Source: an uncultured Prevotella sp.
GTDB taxonomy: Bacteria > Bacteroidota > Bacteroidia > Bacteroidales > Bacteroidaceae
Assembly: GCA_900318625.1 (NCBI GenBank)
Contig: ONLG01000013.1
Coordinates: 1-52,178 of the forward strand
Length of the DNA stretch: 52,178 nt
Reading direction: 5' to 3'
The notes under the pieces were generated by a model. It was given only the letters and a program-made list of their open reading frames with translations, had not been told where the DNA came from and searched no databases. How positions within the stretch are numbered: position 1 is the first letter of the stretch; each line of letters begins with the position of its first letter. This document shows positions 1 to 9,085 of the stretch, one piece after another. A program made the position numbers and the translations under genes.

Positions 1-153
1 CGACATTCCGTGAACCTCGGCTTGCTTGATGTAAAGGTCTTCGTTCATGGCGGCTTCGCCTATTATCGTTGCGATGGAAAGGATGCCTTGGCCTCCCACA
101 CCGCAGAGAATGACGTCACACTTGAACCCGCCTGCTGACATATTGTTGCTCAT
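1..153 (-). CDS. iorB: Indolepyruvate (2-oxoacid):ferredoxin oxidoreductase beta subunit, 5' end only
   Basis: Only the first 51 codons are inside the window; the gene runs off the left edge. Reading from the ATG at 153, the protein has the Rossmann-like start DVILCGVGGQGILS, followed by KQAEVHGMS, which matches the N-terminus of the gamma/beta-type subunit of indolepyruvate and related 2-oxoacid oxidoreductases. This subunit pairs with the TPP-binding subunit encoded just upstream (iorA, ending at 214), and the two would oxidatively decarboxylate aryl 2-oxoacids, or run in reverse, with ferredoxin as electron carrier. The 60-bp gap and shared strand imply one transcript. The assignment is firm; substrate specificity cannot be read from the sequence. 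Confidence 0.85.
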   Translation of the reverse strand, partial: MSNNMSAGGFKCDVILCGVGGQGILSIATIIGEAAMNEDLYIKQAEVHGMS

Positions 154-213
154 ATCTTTATTCTTTCTTGGTTATTATATGTTTGACATAACTTCGACGC
201 ATAGGGTGACAGG

Positions 214-1842
214 CTATTTTGCCTGTTCCCGAGCTTCCTTTCTCTTCTGTTTCATGTGTCGTTGAAGCGTTTGCATACACTCGCGGCGCGGGATGATGAC
301 CGATGTGCCGTGGTAGTTGAGCTCCTCGCGAATGATGCGAGTTATCTCCGGCATATTCTTTGGCAGCGGAACCACCACGTGCAGATGCTCCTCCGACAGT
401 CCCAGTCCGCGGCAGATAGCCTCGAACTTGCTCGTTCCGGCAGAGTCCTGACCGCCCGTCATGGCTGTGGTGAGGTTGTCGCTCAGTATCACCGTTATGT
501 CGGCGTTTTCGTTGATGGCATCGAGCAGTCCCGTCATGCCGCTGTGGGTGAACGTGGAGTCGCCTATCACAGCCACGGCAGGCCACTGTCCGGCATCGGC
601 GGCACCCTTTGCCATAGTGATGCTGGCACCCATGTCTACGCACGAATGTATCGCGCGGAACGGCGGAAGGAAGCCCAGTGTGTAGCAGCCAATGTCGCCG
701 AAGACACGCGCATGGTCGTATTCGGCCAGCACTTCGTTCAGAGCCTTGTAGACATCGCGGTGTCCGCAGCCCTGACAGAGTGCCGGCGGACGGCCTACCA
801 CGTCGTCGCAGACGGCATGGCTCTCGCTGGCAGGCAGACCGAGAGCCTTGCGCACTATGTCGGGATTGAGCTCGCCGGTGCGCGGCAGCTCGCCCGTGAG
901 ACGGCCCTCTACCCGTGCGCAGCCCGGCATAACGCCGCGCAGCATTTCTTCAACCACGGGCTGGCCCTCCTCTATCACCAGCACCGAGTCGCACTGACGG
1001 CAGAGCTTGAGCACCTGCTCCTTAGGCAGCGGATAGTGAGAAATCTTCAGCAGCGGGCACGGCGCGCCTTCGGGATAGTTCTCCATCACGTAGTTGTAGG
1101 CTATTCCGGTGGCAATGATGCCTCGCTCGTAGTGCTTGCCCTCCTCAGGAGCGGTATATATATTATAAGGTGAGCCTGCGGCATCGGCCTCGAGCGTGAC
1201 CTGCTGCGCCGTGACAGCATCGTTGCGGCGGCGCGCATTGGCAGGCAGCAGCACCCAGTTGGCAGCCACGGCATCGTAGTTCATGGCGTTCTGCTCGCGC
1301 GCCACGTCGCTAACCTTGACCACTGCACGCGAGTGAGCCATTCGGGTGGTGACGCGCATCAGCACGGGAAGCTTCTGCTGCTCGGAATAATCGAACGCGA
1401 AAGCCATCATGTCGTAGGCTTCCTGCTGCGAGCTGGGCTCGAGCACGGGTATCATGGCAAAGCGGCCATAGAAGCGCGAGTCCTGTTCGTCCTGCGAAGA
1501 GTGCATCGACGGGTCGTCGGCAGCAAGCACCACTACGCCTCCGTTGACCCCCGTCATGGCTGAGTTGACGAACGGGTCGGCACAAACATTCATACCCACG
1601 TGCTTCATACACACCAAAGCGCGCTTGCCCATGTACGACATACCGAGCGCAGCCTCCATAGCCGTCTTCTCGTTGGTCGACCAACGGCTGTGAATACCGC
1701 GCTCCTTGGCAATCTGATTGGTCTGTATGAACTCGGTGATTTCTGTCGAAGGGGTGCCGGGATAGGCATAAACGCCCGACAATCCGGCATGGATAGCCCC
1801 CAAAGCGATAGCCTCATCGCCTAATAATAGCTTTTTCTCCAT
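214..1842 (-). CDS. iorA: Indolepyruvate (2-oxoacid):ferredoxin oxidoreductase alpha subunit, TPP-binding
   Basis: 542 residues. The N-terminal pyrimidine-binding domain begins LLLGDEAIALGAIHAGLSGVYAYPGTPSTE, written here as adjoining motifs: LLLGDEAIALGA, then YAYPGTPSTE. The C-terminal half has the TPP/Mg domain with CQGCGHRD, FGDIGCYTLG, VIGDSTFTHSG and LSDNLTTAMTGGQD. Known function of the family is TPP-dependent oxidative decarboxylation of indolepyruvate and phenylpyruvate, with CoA and ferredoxin. Unlike archaeal IorA, the protein stops soon after the TPP domain (ending REQAK) and shows no C-terminal CxxCxxCxxxC ferredoxin domain, so electrons would need a separate ferredoxin. It is the first gene of an operon with iorB and has a consensus promoter at 1868-1898. 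Confidence 0.9.
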   Translation of the reverse strand: MEKKLLLGDEAIALGAIHAGLSGVYAYPGTPSTEITEFIQTNQIAKERGIHSRWSTNEKTAMEAALGMSYMGKRALVCMKHVGMNVCADPFVNSAMTGVNGGVVVLAADDPSMHSSQDEQDSRFYGRFAMIPVLEPSSQQEAYDMMAFAFDYSEQQKLPVLMRVTTRMAHSRAVVKVSDVAREQNAMNYDAVAANWVLLPANARRRNDAVTAQQVTLEADAAGSPYNIYTAPEEGKHYERGIIATGIAYNYVMENYPEGAPCPLLKISHYPLPKEQVLKLCRQCDSVLVIEEGQPVVEEMLRGVMPGCARVEGRLTGELPRTGELNPDIVRKALGLPASESHAVCDDVVGRPPALCQGCGHRDVYKALNEVLAEYDHARVFGDIGCYTLGFLPPFRAIHSCVDMGASITMAKGAADAGQWPAVAVIGDSTFTHSGMTGLLDAINENADITVILSDNLTTAMTGGQDSAGTSKFEAICRGLGLSEEHLHVVVPLPKNMPEITRIIREELNYHGTSVIIPRRECMQTLQRHMKQKRKEAREQAK

Positions 1843-1867
1843 AGCGTTAATGTTAGTTGATTTGGTG

Positions 1868-1898
1868 CAAAGTTACGATTAAGCAAGTAAAAAGCAAA
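1868..1898 (-). promoter_or_regulatory. Bacteroidetes-type promoter for iorA-iorB
   Basis: On the minus strand TTTG (1895-1898) is followed by 19 bases and TAACTTTG (1868-1875). This is an exact match to the Bacteroidetes sigma-ABfr consensus TTTG-N19-TAnnTTTG. It lies 26 bp upstream of the iorA ATG, which suits a short leader. Confidence 0.8.
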
Positions 1899-1953
1899 AT
1901 GTTTTTGCTTATTACTAAAAGACTTATAGGCCATATAAGCCTTATGAGAAAGT

Positions 1954-2165
1954 AATATGGGCCATATTACTGACCAATATGGGCCATATTACCGACCAAT
2001 ATGGGCCATATTACAAGCCCACCCCCAACCCCTCCCCAAGGGAGGGGAGCCGTAAGGCTCTCACATAAGGCATATAAGTCCTATAAGTCATATATGACCT
2101 ATAAGCCCTAAAGCTACTTCCCCCCGTTGGGGGGATTGTGGGGGGCTACCAATATGAGTCATATT
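1954..2165. repeat. Composite repeat element, copy 1: 22-bp-phased palindromes plus C-rich and G-rich arms
   Basis: Most of the 429-bp gap between divergent iorA and ruvA is this element. Three copies of AATATGGGCCATATT start at 1954, 1976 and 1998, an exact 22-bp period with 7-base spacers (ACTGACC, ACCGACC). A C-rich arm follows (about 2017-2052) whose CCCCTCCC and GGGAGGGG can pair around a 3-base loop. Next is a core rich in TATAAG-like hexamers, a G-rich arm (about 2119-2147), and AATATGAGTCATATT at 2151-2165. The C-rich and G-rich arms are roughly reverse complements, so the whole element is a large imperfect inverted repeat. A second copy with the same order lies at 27408-27640. No coding capacity is visible. 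Confidence 0.85.
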
Positions 2166-2271
2166 ACTTTGGCGAAGCGTGTTGGCTGTGCTTAAAAAAT
2201 GGCTCGGTATGCAATAAAAGAGGGGCTGCTTGCGTTTAAAGAAAAGTATATATACAAGCTTTTTAGTAAAA

Positions 2272-2910
2272 ATGATAGACTACATCAAGGGTGAGCTTGC
2301 CGAGCTGCAGCCTGCACTGTGCGTTGTGGAAGCATCGGGAGTGGGCTACGCCCTTAACATTTCGCTCAACACCTACGAGGCACTGCGCAGCCGTCAGCAA
2401 GGCGGCAGCGGTCCGGCTGTGGCAAAGCTGTTTGTGCATGAGGCCATAGTGACCGGCGGACGCGACGACAGCATCACGCTCTACGGCTTTGCGGGCCGCG
2501 AGGAGCGCGAACTCTACCGACTGCTGATTACCGTCAGCGGCGTGGGAGCCAATACCGCACGCATGATTCTCTCCTCGCTGTCGCCATCGGAGCTGGCTGG
2601 CGTGATTGCCCAAGGCGACGAGCGCGTGCTGAAGAGTGTCAAGGGCATCGGTCTGAAGACTGCCCAGCGCATCATCGTAGACCTCAAGGACAAGGTGGCC
2701 GCACTGGGACTGCAACCCGACGGTGGCCATGCGGATGCTCAGCAGGCAGGCGCACCCGTCAGCGAGACCCACCACGAGGCGGTGGCAGCACTCACCATGC
2801 TCGGCTTCTCGCCGGCTCCCAGCGCAAAGGTGGTGGGTGCCATACTCAAGGAGCAGCCCTTGCTGCCTGTGGAACAGGTGGTCAAGATGGCTTTGAAAAT
2901 GATAAAGTAG
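2272..2910 (+). CDS. ruvA: Holliday junction branch migration protein RuvA
   Basis: 212 residues starting [12 protein letters not shown], which fixes the ATG at 2272; an earlier in-frame ATG at 2230 would add 14 residues absent from the family. The N-terminal OB-fold is followed by paired helix-hairpin-helix motifs ([16 protein letters not shown] and [16 protein letters not shown]) and a C-terminal domain III ([15 protein letters not shown]) that binds RuvB. RuvA tetramers hold the four-way junction while RuvB pumps DNA during recombination and repair. The stop codon lies 4 bp before the TTG start of sprA, so the two are probably translationally coupled. Confidence 0.96.
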   Translation: MIDYIKGELAELQPALCVVEASGVGYALNISLNTYEALRSRQQGGSGPAVAKLFVHEAIVTGGRDDSITLYGFAGREERELYRLLITVSGVGANTARMILSSLSPSELAGVIAQGDERVLKSVKGIGLKTAQRIIVDLKDKVAALGLQPDGGHADAQQAGAPVSETHHEAVAALTMLGFSPAPSAKVVGAILKEQPLLPVEQVVKMALKMIK

Positions 2911-2914
2911 GGTT

Positions 2915-5900
2915 TTGAACACTAAGAAATACATATCGATATTTGCCCTGTTGCTGCTATGCTATAGTGTATTGGCAGTGGCCGACCGCTCTCTGCTGAG
3001 GCGCATGACGCTTTTAGGCGCACCTGAGCAGCTGCTGGACGTCGTGACCAAGACCGCGGCGCGCCTTGCTTCGGCTCCCGACGACACCACCAAGAACCGC
3101 AGGGCGGTGATGAAGGACGTGGAGATAGAGGAAGAGGAGATACCCGACTCGCTGCTCCACCCGCGCTGGCCCGTGCAGAAGACCACACCCGTGGAGCACA
3201 GCGACCTCGGACAGGGCTCCTACGACCTGCAACGACCTGAGAACATGAAGCAGACTGTGGAGTATAACGACACGCTCGACCGCTACGTCATAGGCAACAA
3301 GGTGGGCGGCACGTGGGTGGCAGCCCCGATAATGATGACTCCCGAGGAATATCGGCAGTGGAGCGAGAAGCGCTCCTTTGCCGACTTCTACCGCTCCAAG
3401 AACCAGGAGATACTGAAGACGGAGGGCAAAAGCCGCTTCGACTTCACCGACATGCACTTCAGCCTGGGACCCGCAGAAAAGATTTTCGGTCCGGGCGGCG
3501 TGCGCATAAAGACTCAGGGAACGGCTGAGCTGAAGCTCGGAGCCACCCACAAGAACATCGACAACCCCTCGCTGCCCATTCGCAACAGGAAAACAACGAC
3601 CATAGACTTCGACGAGAAGATAAACCTGAACGTCAACGGAAAGGTTGGCGACAAGGTGAACATGAACCTCAACTACAACACCGATGCCACTTTCGACTTC
3701 GATACGCAGAACCTGAAGCTGAAGTATGAGGGCAAGGAGGACGAGATTATAAAGCTCGTGGAGGGCGGCAACGTGTCGTTCCCGAGCAACAACACCCTGG
3801 TGCGCGGCGCAAGCACGCTGTTCGGATTACGCACCGACTTGCAGTTCGGTCGTCTGAAGCTGCAGACCGTGCTCTCGCAGAAGAAGTCGGCGAGCAAGAG
3901 CGTGTCGACAAGCGGCGGCGCACAGATGACTCCCTACGAGATAAACGTGGCCGACTACGAGGAAAACCGCCACTTCTTCATGGCGCAACACTTCCGCACC
4001 CACTACGACAAGGCCCTCACCACACTGCCAAACCTGTCTACCGGAGTGACCATCAACCGCGTGGAGATATGGGTAACGAACAAGACGGGAACCACGCAGA
4101 ACACCCGTAACATCATTGCGCTCACCGACCTGGGCGAGAACCAGAACGTCAGCCGCCCCGACCTGTGGGGTGCCGGCACGGGCGCAGTGCCTTCAAACGA
4201 GGCTAACAGCGAATACAACACCGTGAAAATGCTGCCCGGAGTGCGCAACATCGACCAGACAGCCGACGTGCTCGAAGGCCAGGGACTGGTGGGCAGCAGC
4301 GACTTCGAGAAGCTTGAGAGCGCACGACTGCTCAATTCGTCGGAATACACCATCAACAACGCACTGGGATACGTGTCGCTCAAGACCACCCTGCAGACCG
4401 ACCAGGTGCTGGCAGTGGCCTACGAGTACACCTACGGCGGCGTGACCTACCAGGTGGGAGAGTTCGCCTCCGACATAACCGACGTCAGCCAGGCGCTGCT
4501 CGTGAAGTCGCTGAAGAACACAAGCAACAATCCGCAGCAGGGAAACTGGGGCCTGATGATGAAAAACGTCTACTATCTGGCTACCAACGTGGAGAAAGAG
4601 AAGTTCCGCCTCGACGTGAAATACCAGAGCGACACCACTGGTGTCTATCTGAGCTACATCCCCGAGCAGCAAGTGAAGGACCTGCCGCTTATCAGGCTGA
4701 TGGGTGCCGACCGCCTCGACAACAACAACCGACCCAACCCCAACGGTTACTTTGACTTCGTTGAGGGCATCACCGTGAGTCAGGGACGTGTGTTCTTCCC
4801 TGCTGCCGAGCCTTTCGGACAGTTCCTCTACGACAAGCTGATGGAGAAAGGACTGAGCAGCGACAAGGCGGCACAGTACGCTTTCACCGAACTCTACACG
4901 AGCACGAAGACCTCGGCCAAGCAGATAGCAGAGAAAAACAAGTTCATGCTCACCGGACAGTTCCGCGGTTCGTCGGCAAACGTCATATCGCTCGGTGCCT
5001 ACAACGTGCCGCAAGGCTCGGTGGTGGTGACGGCTGGCGGAGTGCCGCTGGTCGAGGGAAGCGACTACACCGTTGACTACTCAGCCGGTGAGGTGCGCAT
5101 ACTCAACCAGAGCCTCATCGATGCAGGCACGCCAATCAACGTTTCGCTCGAGTCGAACACCGACTTCAGTATGCAGCGCGAGACGATGTTCGGCATAAAC
5201 TGGCAGTACGACTTCTCTAAGAACTTCCAGCTGGGCGGTACGCTGCAACACCTCAGCGAGCAGGCACTGACTACCAAGGTGGCAATGGGCAAAGAACCGC
5301 TTAACAACACCATCTGGGGACTGAGCCTGAACTGGAAGCAAGAGAGCCAATGGCTCACCAATCTGCTCAACAAAATACCCTTGCTGCACGTCACACAGCC
5401 GTCCAACATATCGCTGTCGGCTGAGTTCGCGCACCTTATCGCCGGACAGAGCAAGGGCACTCAGGACAATGCTTCATACCTTGACGACTTCGAGAACACC
5501 AAGAACACCATCGACGTGTCTACTCCCACGTCGTGGATAATATCGAGCGTGCCCTCACTGTTCCCCGAAGCGCAGGACAAGACCACCCTGAAGAGCGGCT
5601 TCAACCGCTCGCTGCTGGCATGGTACTCCATCGACAAGCTCTTCACGAGCCGCTCGTCGTCGCTCACGCCGAGCCACATCAAGAGCGACCTCAACCAGCT
5701 GTCGAACTACTACGTGAGGGAAGTCTACGTCAACGAGCTGTTCCCCACACGCGACCAGAGCAGCTACTACGGTCGCACATCGACACTGCCAGTGCTCAAC
5801 CTTGCCTTCTATCCATCGGAACGAGGCCCGTACAACTTCAATACCAACCTGAACACGCAGGGAAGGCTCACCGCGCCTACCCAGACATGGGGCGGCATGA

Positions 5901-8900
5901 TGCGCAAACTCGATACCAACGACTTCGAGATGGCCAACATCGAATACATAGAGTTCTGGCTTCTCGACCCGTTTATCTACGAACGGCAGGCCGGACAGCT
6001 CACGTCAGACCTCGGCGGCGACTTCTATATCAACCTGGGAGAGGTGAGCGAGGACGTGCTACGCGACGGAAAGAAGTTCTATGAGAGCGGTATGCCCGTC
6101 GACGGTTCGCAGAACTACACCCTCACACAGTGGGGAAAGATACCCACTCAGTCTACAGTGAACTACGCTTTCGCCACCGGCACGGGCAGCCGCGCCTTGC
6201 AGGACGTGGGTTTCAACGGCCTCACCAATGCCGAAGAGCAGACCTTCGCCGACTATCAGGACTTCCTGTCGCAGGTGCAGGGCAAGGTGACGCAGGCCGT
6301 ATTCGACAGCATCTTCGCCGATCCGGCCAACGACGACTACCATTACTTCCGCGGCAGCGACTACGACCAGCAGCAGAAGAGCATACTCGACCGTTACAAG
6401 CGGATAAACAATCCCCAGGGCAACTCACCCGACACCGACTCGCGTCAGGAAAGCTACGACACGTCGTACAAAACCACTCCCGACGTGGAAGACATCAATC
6501 AGGACTACACTCTGAACGAGTACGAGAAGTATTACCAATACCGCGTGTCGATGCGTCCCGAGGACTTGGAGGTTGGCCGCAACTTCATAGTCGACAAGCG
6601 CGAGGTGTCGCCCACCCTGCGCAACGGCGAAAAGGGCCACGAGACGTGGTATCTGTTCCGCATACCGCTCACCGAATACGAGGAGCGGCAGGGCAACATC
6701 AGCGACTTCACGAGCATCCGCTTCATGCGAATGTTCCTCACACGCTTTGCCAAACCAGTGGTGCTGCGCTTCGGAACGCTCGACCTTGTGCGCGGCGAAT
6801 GGCGCACCTATCAGCAGATACTCACCCCGTCGGTTTCCTCAGCGGGCAAGATGTCGGTCAGCGCGGTAAATATCGAGGAGAACAACGACAAGACTCCGGT
6901 CAACTACGTGCTGCCGCCGGGTATCCGCCGCGACCAAGACCCCAGGCAGCCGCAGCTCGTAGAGTCGAACGAACAGGCTCTGGCAATGACCGTCAACAAC
7001 CTTGGCACAGGCGAGTCGAAGGCTGTCTACAAGAACACCACCGTGGATATGCGTCAGTACAAGCGCATACAGATGTTCGTACATGCCAACGCAATGGAGA
7101 ACAACGTTACCAACCTGTCCGACAACCAGCTGGCTCTCTTCGTGCGTCTGGGAAGCGACTACAAGAACAACTACTACGAATACGAGATTCCTCTGGCCCT
7201 TACTCCTGCCGGACACTACGACCGCTACTCGCAGCAGGGCAGCCAGACGGTGTGGCCCGAGGAGAATATGCTCGACATTCCGCTCGAACTGTTCACCAAA
7301 CTGAAGAAAGAACGCAACACGGCGAAGTCGTCGGGAGCCGCCAGCTACAACCGCGAATACAGTGCCTACGACCAAGACAAGCCCAAGAACCGCGTCAGCA
7401 TCATGGGTAATCCTACGCTGGGCGAGGTGAAGACAATGATTATCGGTGTGAGAAACCTTGCCGGAGAGGAGAAGTCGGGAGAGGTCTGGGTCAACGAACT
7501 GCGCCTGTTAGAGTACAACAACAAGGGTGGATGGGCCGCACAAGGCAACCTCAACATTCAGCTGAGCGATTTCGGTACGCTGAATCTGCAGGGAAAGTAC
7601 ATGACCGAAGGCTTCGGCGGACTGGAAGAGGGTGTCAGCCAACGCTCTAAAGAGAACTTCGGCACCTACACCGTTACCACCAACCTCGACCTTGGCAAGT
7701 TCTTCCCCGACAAGGCGAAGGTTTCCGCCCCACTCTACTTCAGGATTTCAAAGGAGGAACACCGCCCGAAATATAATCCTTTGGACACTGACATGGAGCT
7801 GAAGGATGCTCTCGATGCCATGGAGAAGCACGAACGCGATTCGATAGAGGCCATCGCAGTGACTAAGACCACCACGAGAAACTTCTCGCTGACCAACGTC
7901 AAGGTGGGAATAGCCACCAAACGCCATCCCATGCCATACGATCCGGCCAACTTCACATTCTCTTACAGCCACCAGCACCGCCATTCAAGCGGCGAGATGA
8001 CGGTCTACGACCGCGAAGACCGCTGGCAAGGCAGGCTCAACTACTCGTGGACACCGGTCTACAAGCCGTGGGAACCGTTCAAGAAACTGATAAAGAGCAA
8101 GTCCAAATACTTCGACATACTGAAGCGTTTCGGCCTGAACTGGCTGCCGCAAAACGTCAGCTTCAACACCGAAATGACTCGCTATTACACCGAAGTGCAG
8201 CTGCGTGACATGGATTCGCAGACAGCATCGCTGCTGCCGCTGACATTCAACGAGCAGTTCAACTGGAATCGCGACTTCTCGATACGCTGGGACCTCACCA
8301 AGAACCTGCACCTGAACTTCCGAAGTGCCACCCGTGCCGAGATTGAAGAGCCCTACACGCCTATCAACAAAGACCTCTATCCCGACCGCTACACGGCCTG
8401 GAAAGACTCCGTATGGCAGAGCATAAAGCATCTGGGCACGCCACTCGACTACCAACAGTCGTTCAAGGCAAGCTACCAGCTGCCGCTGAACCTCATTCCG
8501 ATATTCGACTGGCTCAATGCCGACGGCAGCTATGAGTCTACTTACACGTGGACTCGCGGCACAATTCTCGACGACGGCACCACACTGGGCAACACAATAA
8601 CCCAGAACCGCACCATCAACGCAAACGGAACGCTCAACTTGGAGAAGCTCTACAACCACATTCCGTTCCTAAAGAAGACCAACGAGCGCTTCAACAAGTC
8701 GTCTTCACAGCAGCGGCGGAACAGAACTGACAGGCAGAAGAAGGACAAGAAAAAGGACGACGAAGCCAAGAAAGCCTTGCCAAAGAACCAGCGCAGCTTT
8801 GAGAAAGAGCTGAAGATAGATGCCGACACGGCCATCGTGGTCAGCCACGGCAAGAAAACACGCCGCATAATAGTATCGGCAAAGACCGCCGACGGCAAGC

Positions 8901-9085
8901 CGGTGAAGCTGAAATGGCGCAAGGTGGACGACAACAAGATAAAGATATTCAACAAGACAGACTCGGCAATAAAGGTGAAACGTGCTGATGATGGCCCGCA
9001 ACGTCAGCATCAGCTACCGCAACGTCTACTCGATGGCACTGCCGGGCTTCCTCCCGACCGTCGGCGATGCCTTCGGACAGCATAA
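2915..9085 (+). CDS. sprA: SprA/Sov, type IX secretion translocon barrel: N-terminal about 2020 residues (frameshifted)
   Basis: This is the N-terminal four-fifths of the giant SprA (Sov) protein, which forms the type IX secretion pore in the outer membrane. The start is a TTG, 4 bp after ruvA: the frame is closed by a TAA at 2903-2905, there is no ATG before residue 31, and only the TTG gives the signal peptide KKYISIFALLLLCYSVLAVA. Repeated family blocks are present (for example FGLRTDLQFGRLKLQTVLSQ, and KVMNMNLNYNT-like strands near residue 250). True homology ends near 8980; the last roughly 34 residues to the stop at 9085 are out of frame and unlike SprA. The remainder continues in the +1 frame from 8982. 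Joined, the two parts give about 2500 residues, normal for the family. Confidence 0.9.
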   Translation: MNTKKYISIFALLLLCYSVLAVADRSLLRRMTLLGAPEQLLDVVTKTAARLASAPDDTTKNRRAVMKDVEIEEEEIPDSLLHPRWPVQKTTPVEHSDLGQGSYDLQRPENMKQTVEYNDTLDRYVIGNKVGGTWVAAPIMMTPEEYRQWSEKRSFADFYRSKNQEILKTEGKSRFDFTDMHFSLGPAEKIFGPGGVRIKTQGTAELKLGATHKNIDNPSLPIRNRKTTTIDFDEKINLNVNGKVGDKVNMNLNYNTDATFDFDTQNLKLKYEGKEDEIIKLVEGGNVSFPSNNTLVRGASTLFGLRTDLQFGRLKLQTVLSQKKSASKSVSTSGGAQMTPYEINVADYEENRHFFMAQHFRTHYDKALTTLPNLSTGVTINRVEIWVTNKTGTTQNTRNIIALTDLGENQNVSRPDLWGAGTGAVPSNEANSEYNTVKMLPGVRNIDQTADVLEGQGLVGSSDFEKLESARLLNSSEYTINNALGYVSLKTTLQTDQVLAVAYEYTYGGVTYQVGEFASDITDVSQALLVKSLKNTSNNPQQGNWGLMMKNVYYLATNVEKEKFRLDVKYQSDTTGVYLSYIPEQQVKDLPLIRLMGADRLDNNNRPNPNGYFDFVEGITVSQGRVFFPAAEPFGQFLYDKLMEKGLSSDKAAQYAFTELYTSTKTSAKQIAEKNKFMLTGQFRGSSANVISLGAYNVPQGSVVVTAGGVPLVEGSDYTVDYSAGEVRILNQSLIDAGTPINVSLESNTDFSMQRETMFGINWQYDFSKNFQLGGTLQHLSEQALTTKVAMGKEPLNNTIWGLSLNWKQESQWLTNLLNKIPLLHVTQPSNISLSAEFAHLIAGQSKGTQDNASYLDDFENTKNTIDVSTPTSWIISSVPSLFPEAQDKTTLKSGFNRSLLAWYSIDKLFTSRSSSLTPSHIKSDLNQLSNYYVREVYVNELFPTRDQSSYYGRTSTLPVLNLAFYPSERGPYNFNTNLNTQGRLTAPTQTWGGMMRKLDTNDFEMANIEYIEFWLLDPFIYERQAGQLTSDLGGDFYINLGEVSEDVLRDGKKFYESGMPVDGSQNYTLTQWGKIPTQSTVNYAFATGTGSRALQDVGFNGLTNAEEQTFADYQDFLSQVQGKVTQAVFDSIFADPANDDYHYFRGSDYDQQQKSILDRYKRINNPQGNSPDTDSRQESYDTSYKTTPDVEDINQDYTLNEYEKYYQYRVSMRPEDLEVGRNFIVDKREVSPTLRNGEKGHETWYLFRIPLTEYEERQGNISDFTSIRFMRMFLTRFAKPVVLRFGTLDLVRGEWRTYQQILTPSVSSAGKMSVSAVNIEENNDKTPVNYVLPPGIRRDQDPRQPQLVESNEQALAMTVNNLGTGESKAVYKNTTVDMRQYKRIQMFVHANAMENNVTNLSDNQLALFVRLGSDYKNNYYEYEIPLALTPAGHYDRYSQQGSQTVWPEENMLDIPLELFTKLKKERNTAKSSGAASYNREYSAYDQDKPKNRVSIMGNPTLGEVKTMIIGVRNLAGEEKSGEVWVNELRLLEYNNKGGWAAQGNLNIQLSDFGTLNLQGKYMTEGFGGLEEGVSQRSKENFGTYTVTTNLDLGKFFPDKAKVSAPLYFRISKEEHRPKYNPLDTDMELKDALDAMEKHERDSIEAIAVTKTTTRNFSLTNVKVGIATKRHPMPYDPANFTFSYSHQHRHSSGEMTVYDREDRWQGRLNYSWTPVYKPWEPFKKLIKSKSKYFDILKRFGLNWLPQNVSFNTEMTRYYTEVQLRDMDSQTASLLPLTFNEQFNWNRDFSIRWDLTKNLHLNFRSATRAEIEEPYTPINKDLYPDRYTAWKDSVWQSIKHLGTPLDYQQSFKASYQLPLNLIPIFDWLNADGSYESTYTWTRGTILDDGTTLGNTITQNRTINANGTLNLEKLYNHIPFLKKTNERFNKSSSQQRRNRTDRQKKDKKKDDEAKKALPKNQRSFEKELKIDADTAIVVSHGKKTRRIIVSAKTADGKPVKLKWRKVDDNKIKIFNKTDSAIKVKRADDGPQRQHQLPQRLLDGTAGLPPDRRRCLRTA

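Noticed and set aside
8975-8984. Programmed ribosomal frameshift in sprA
   Set aside because: No slippery heptamer of the X-XXY-YYZ type and no downstream pseudoknot is evident; SprA is normally one frame.
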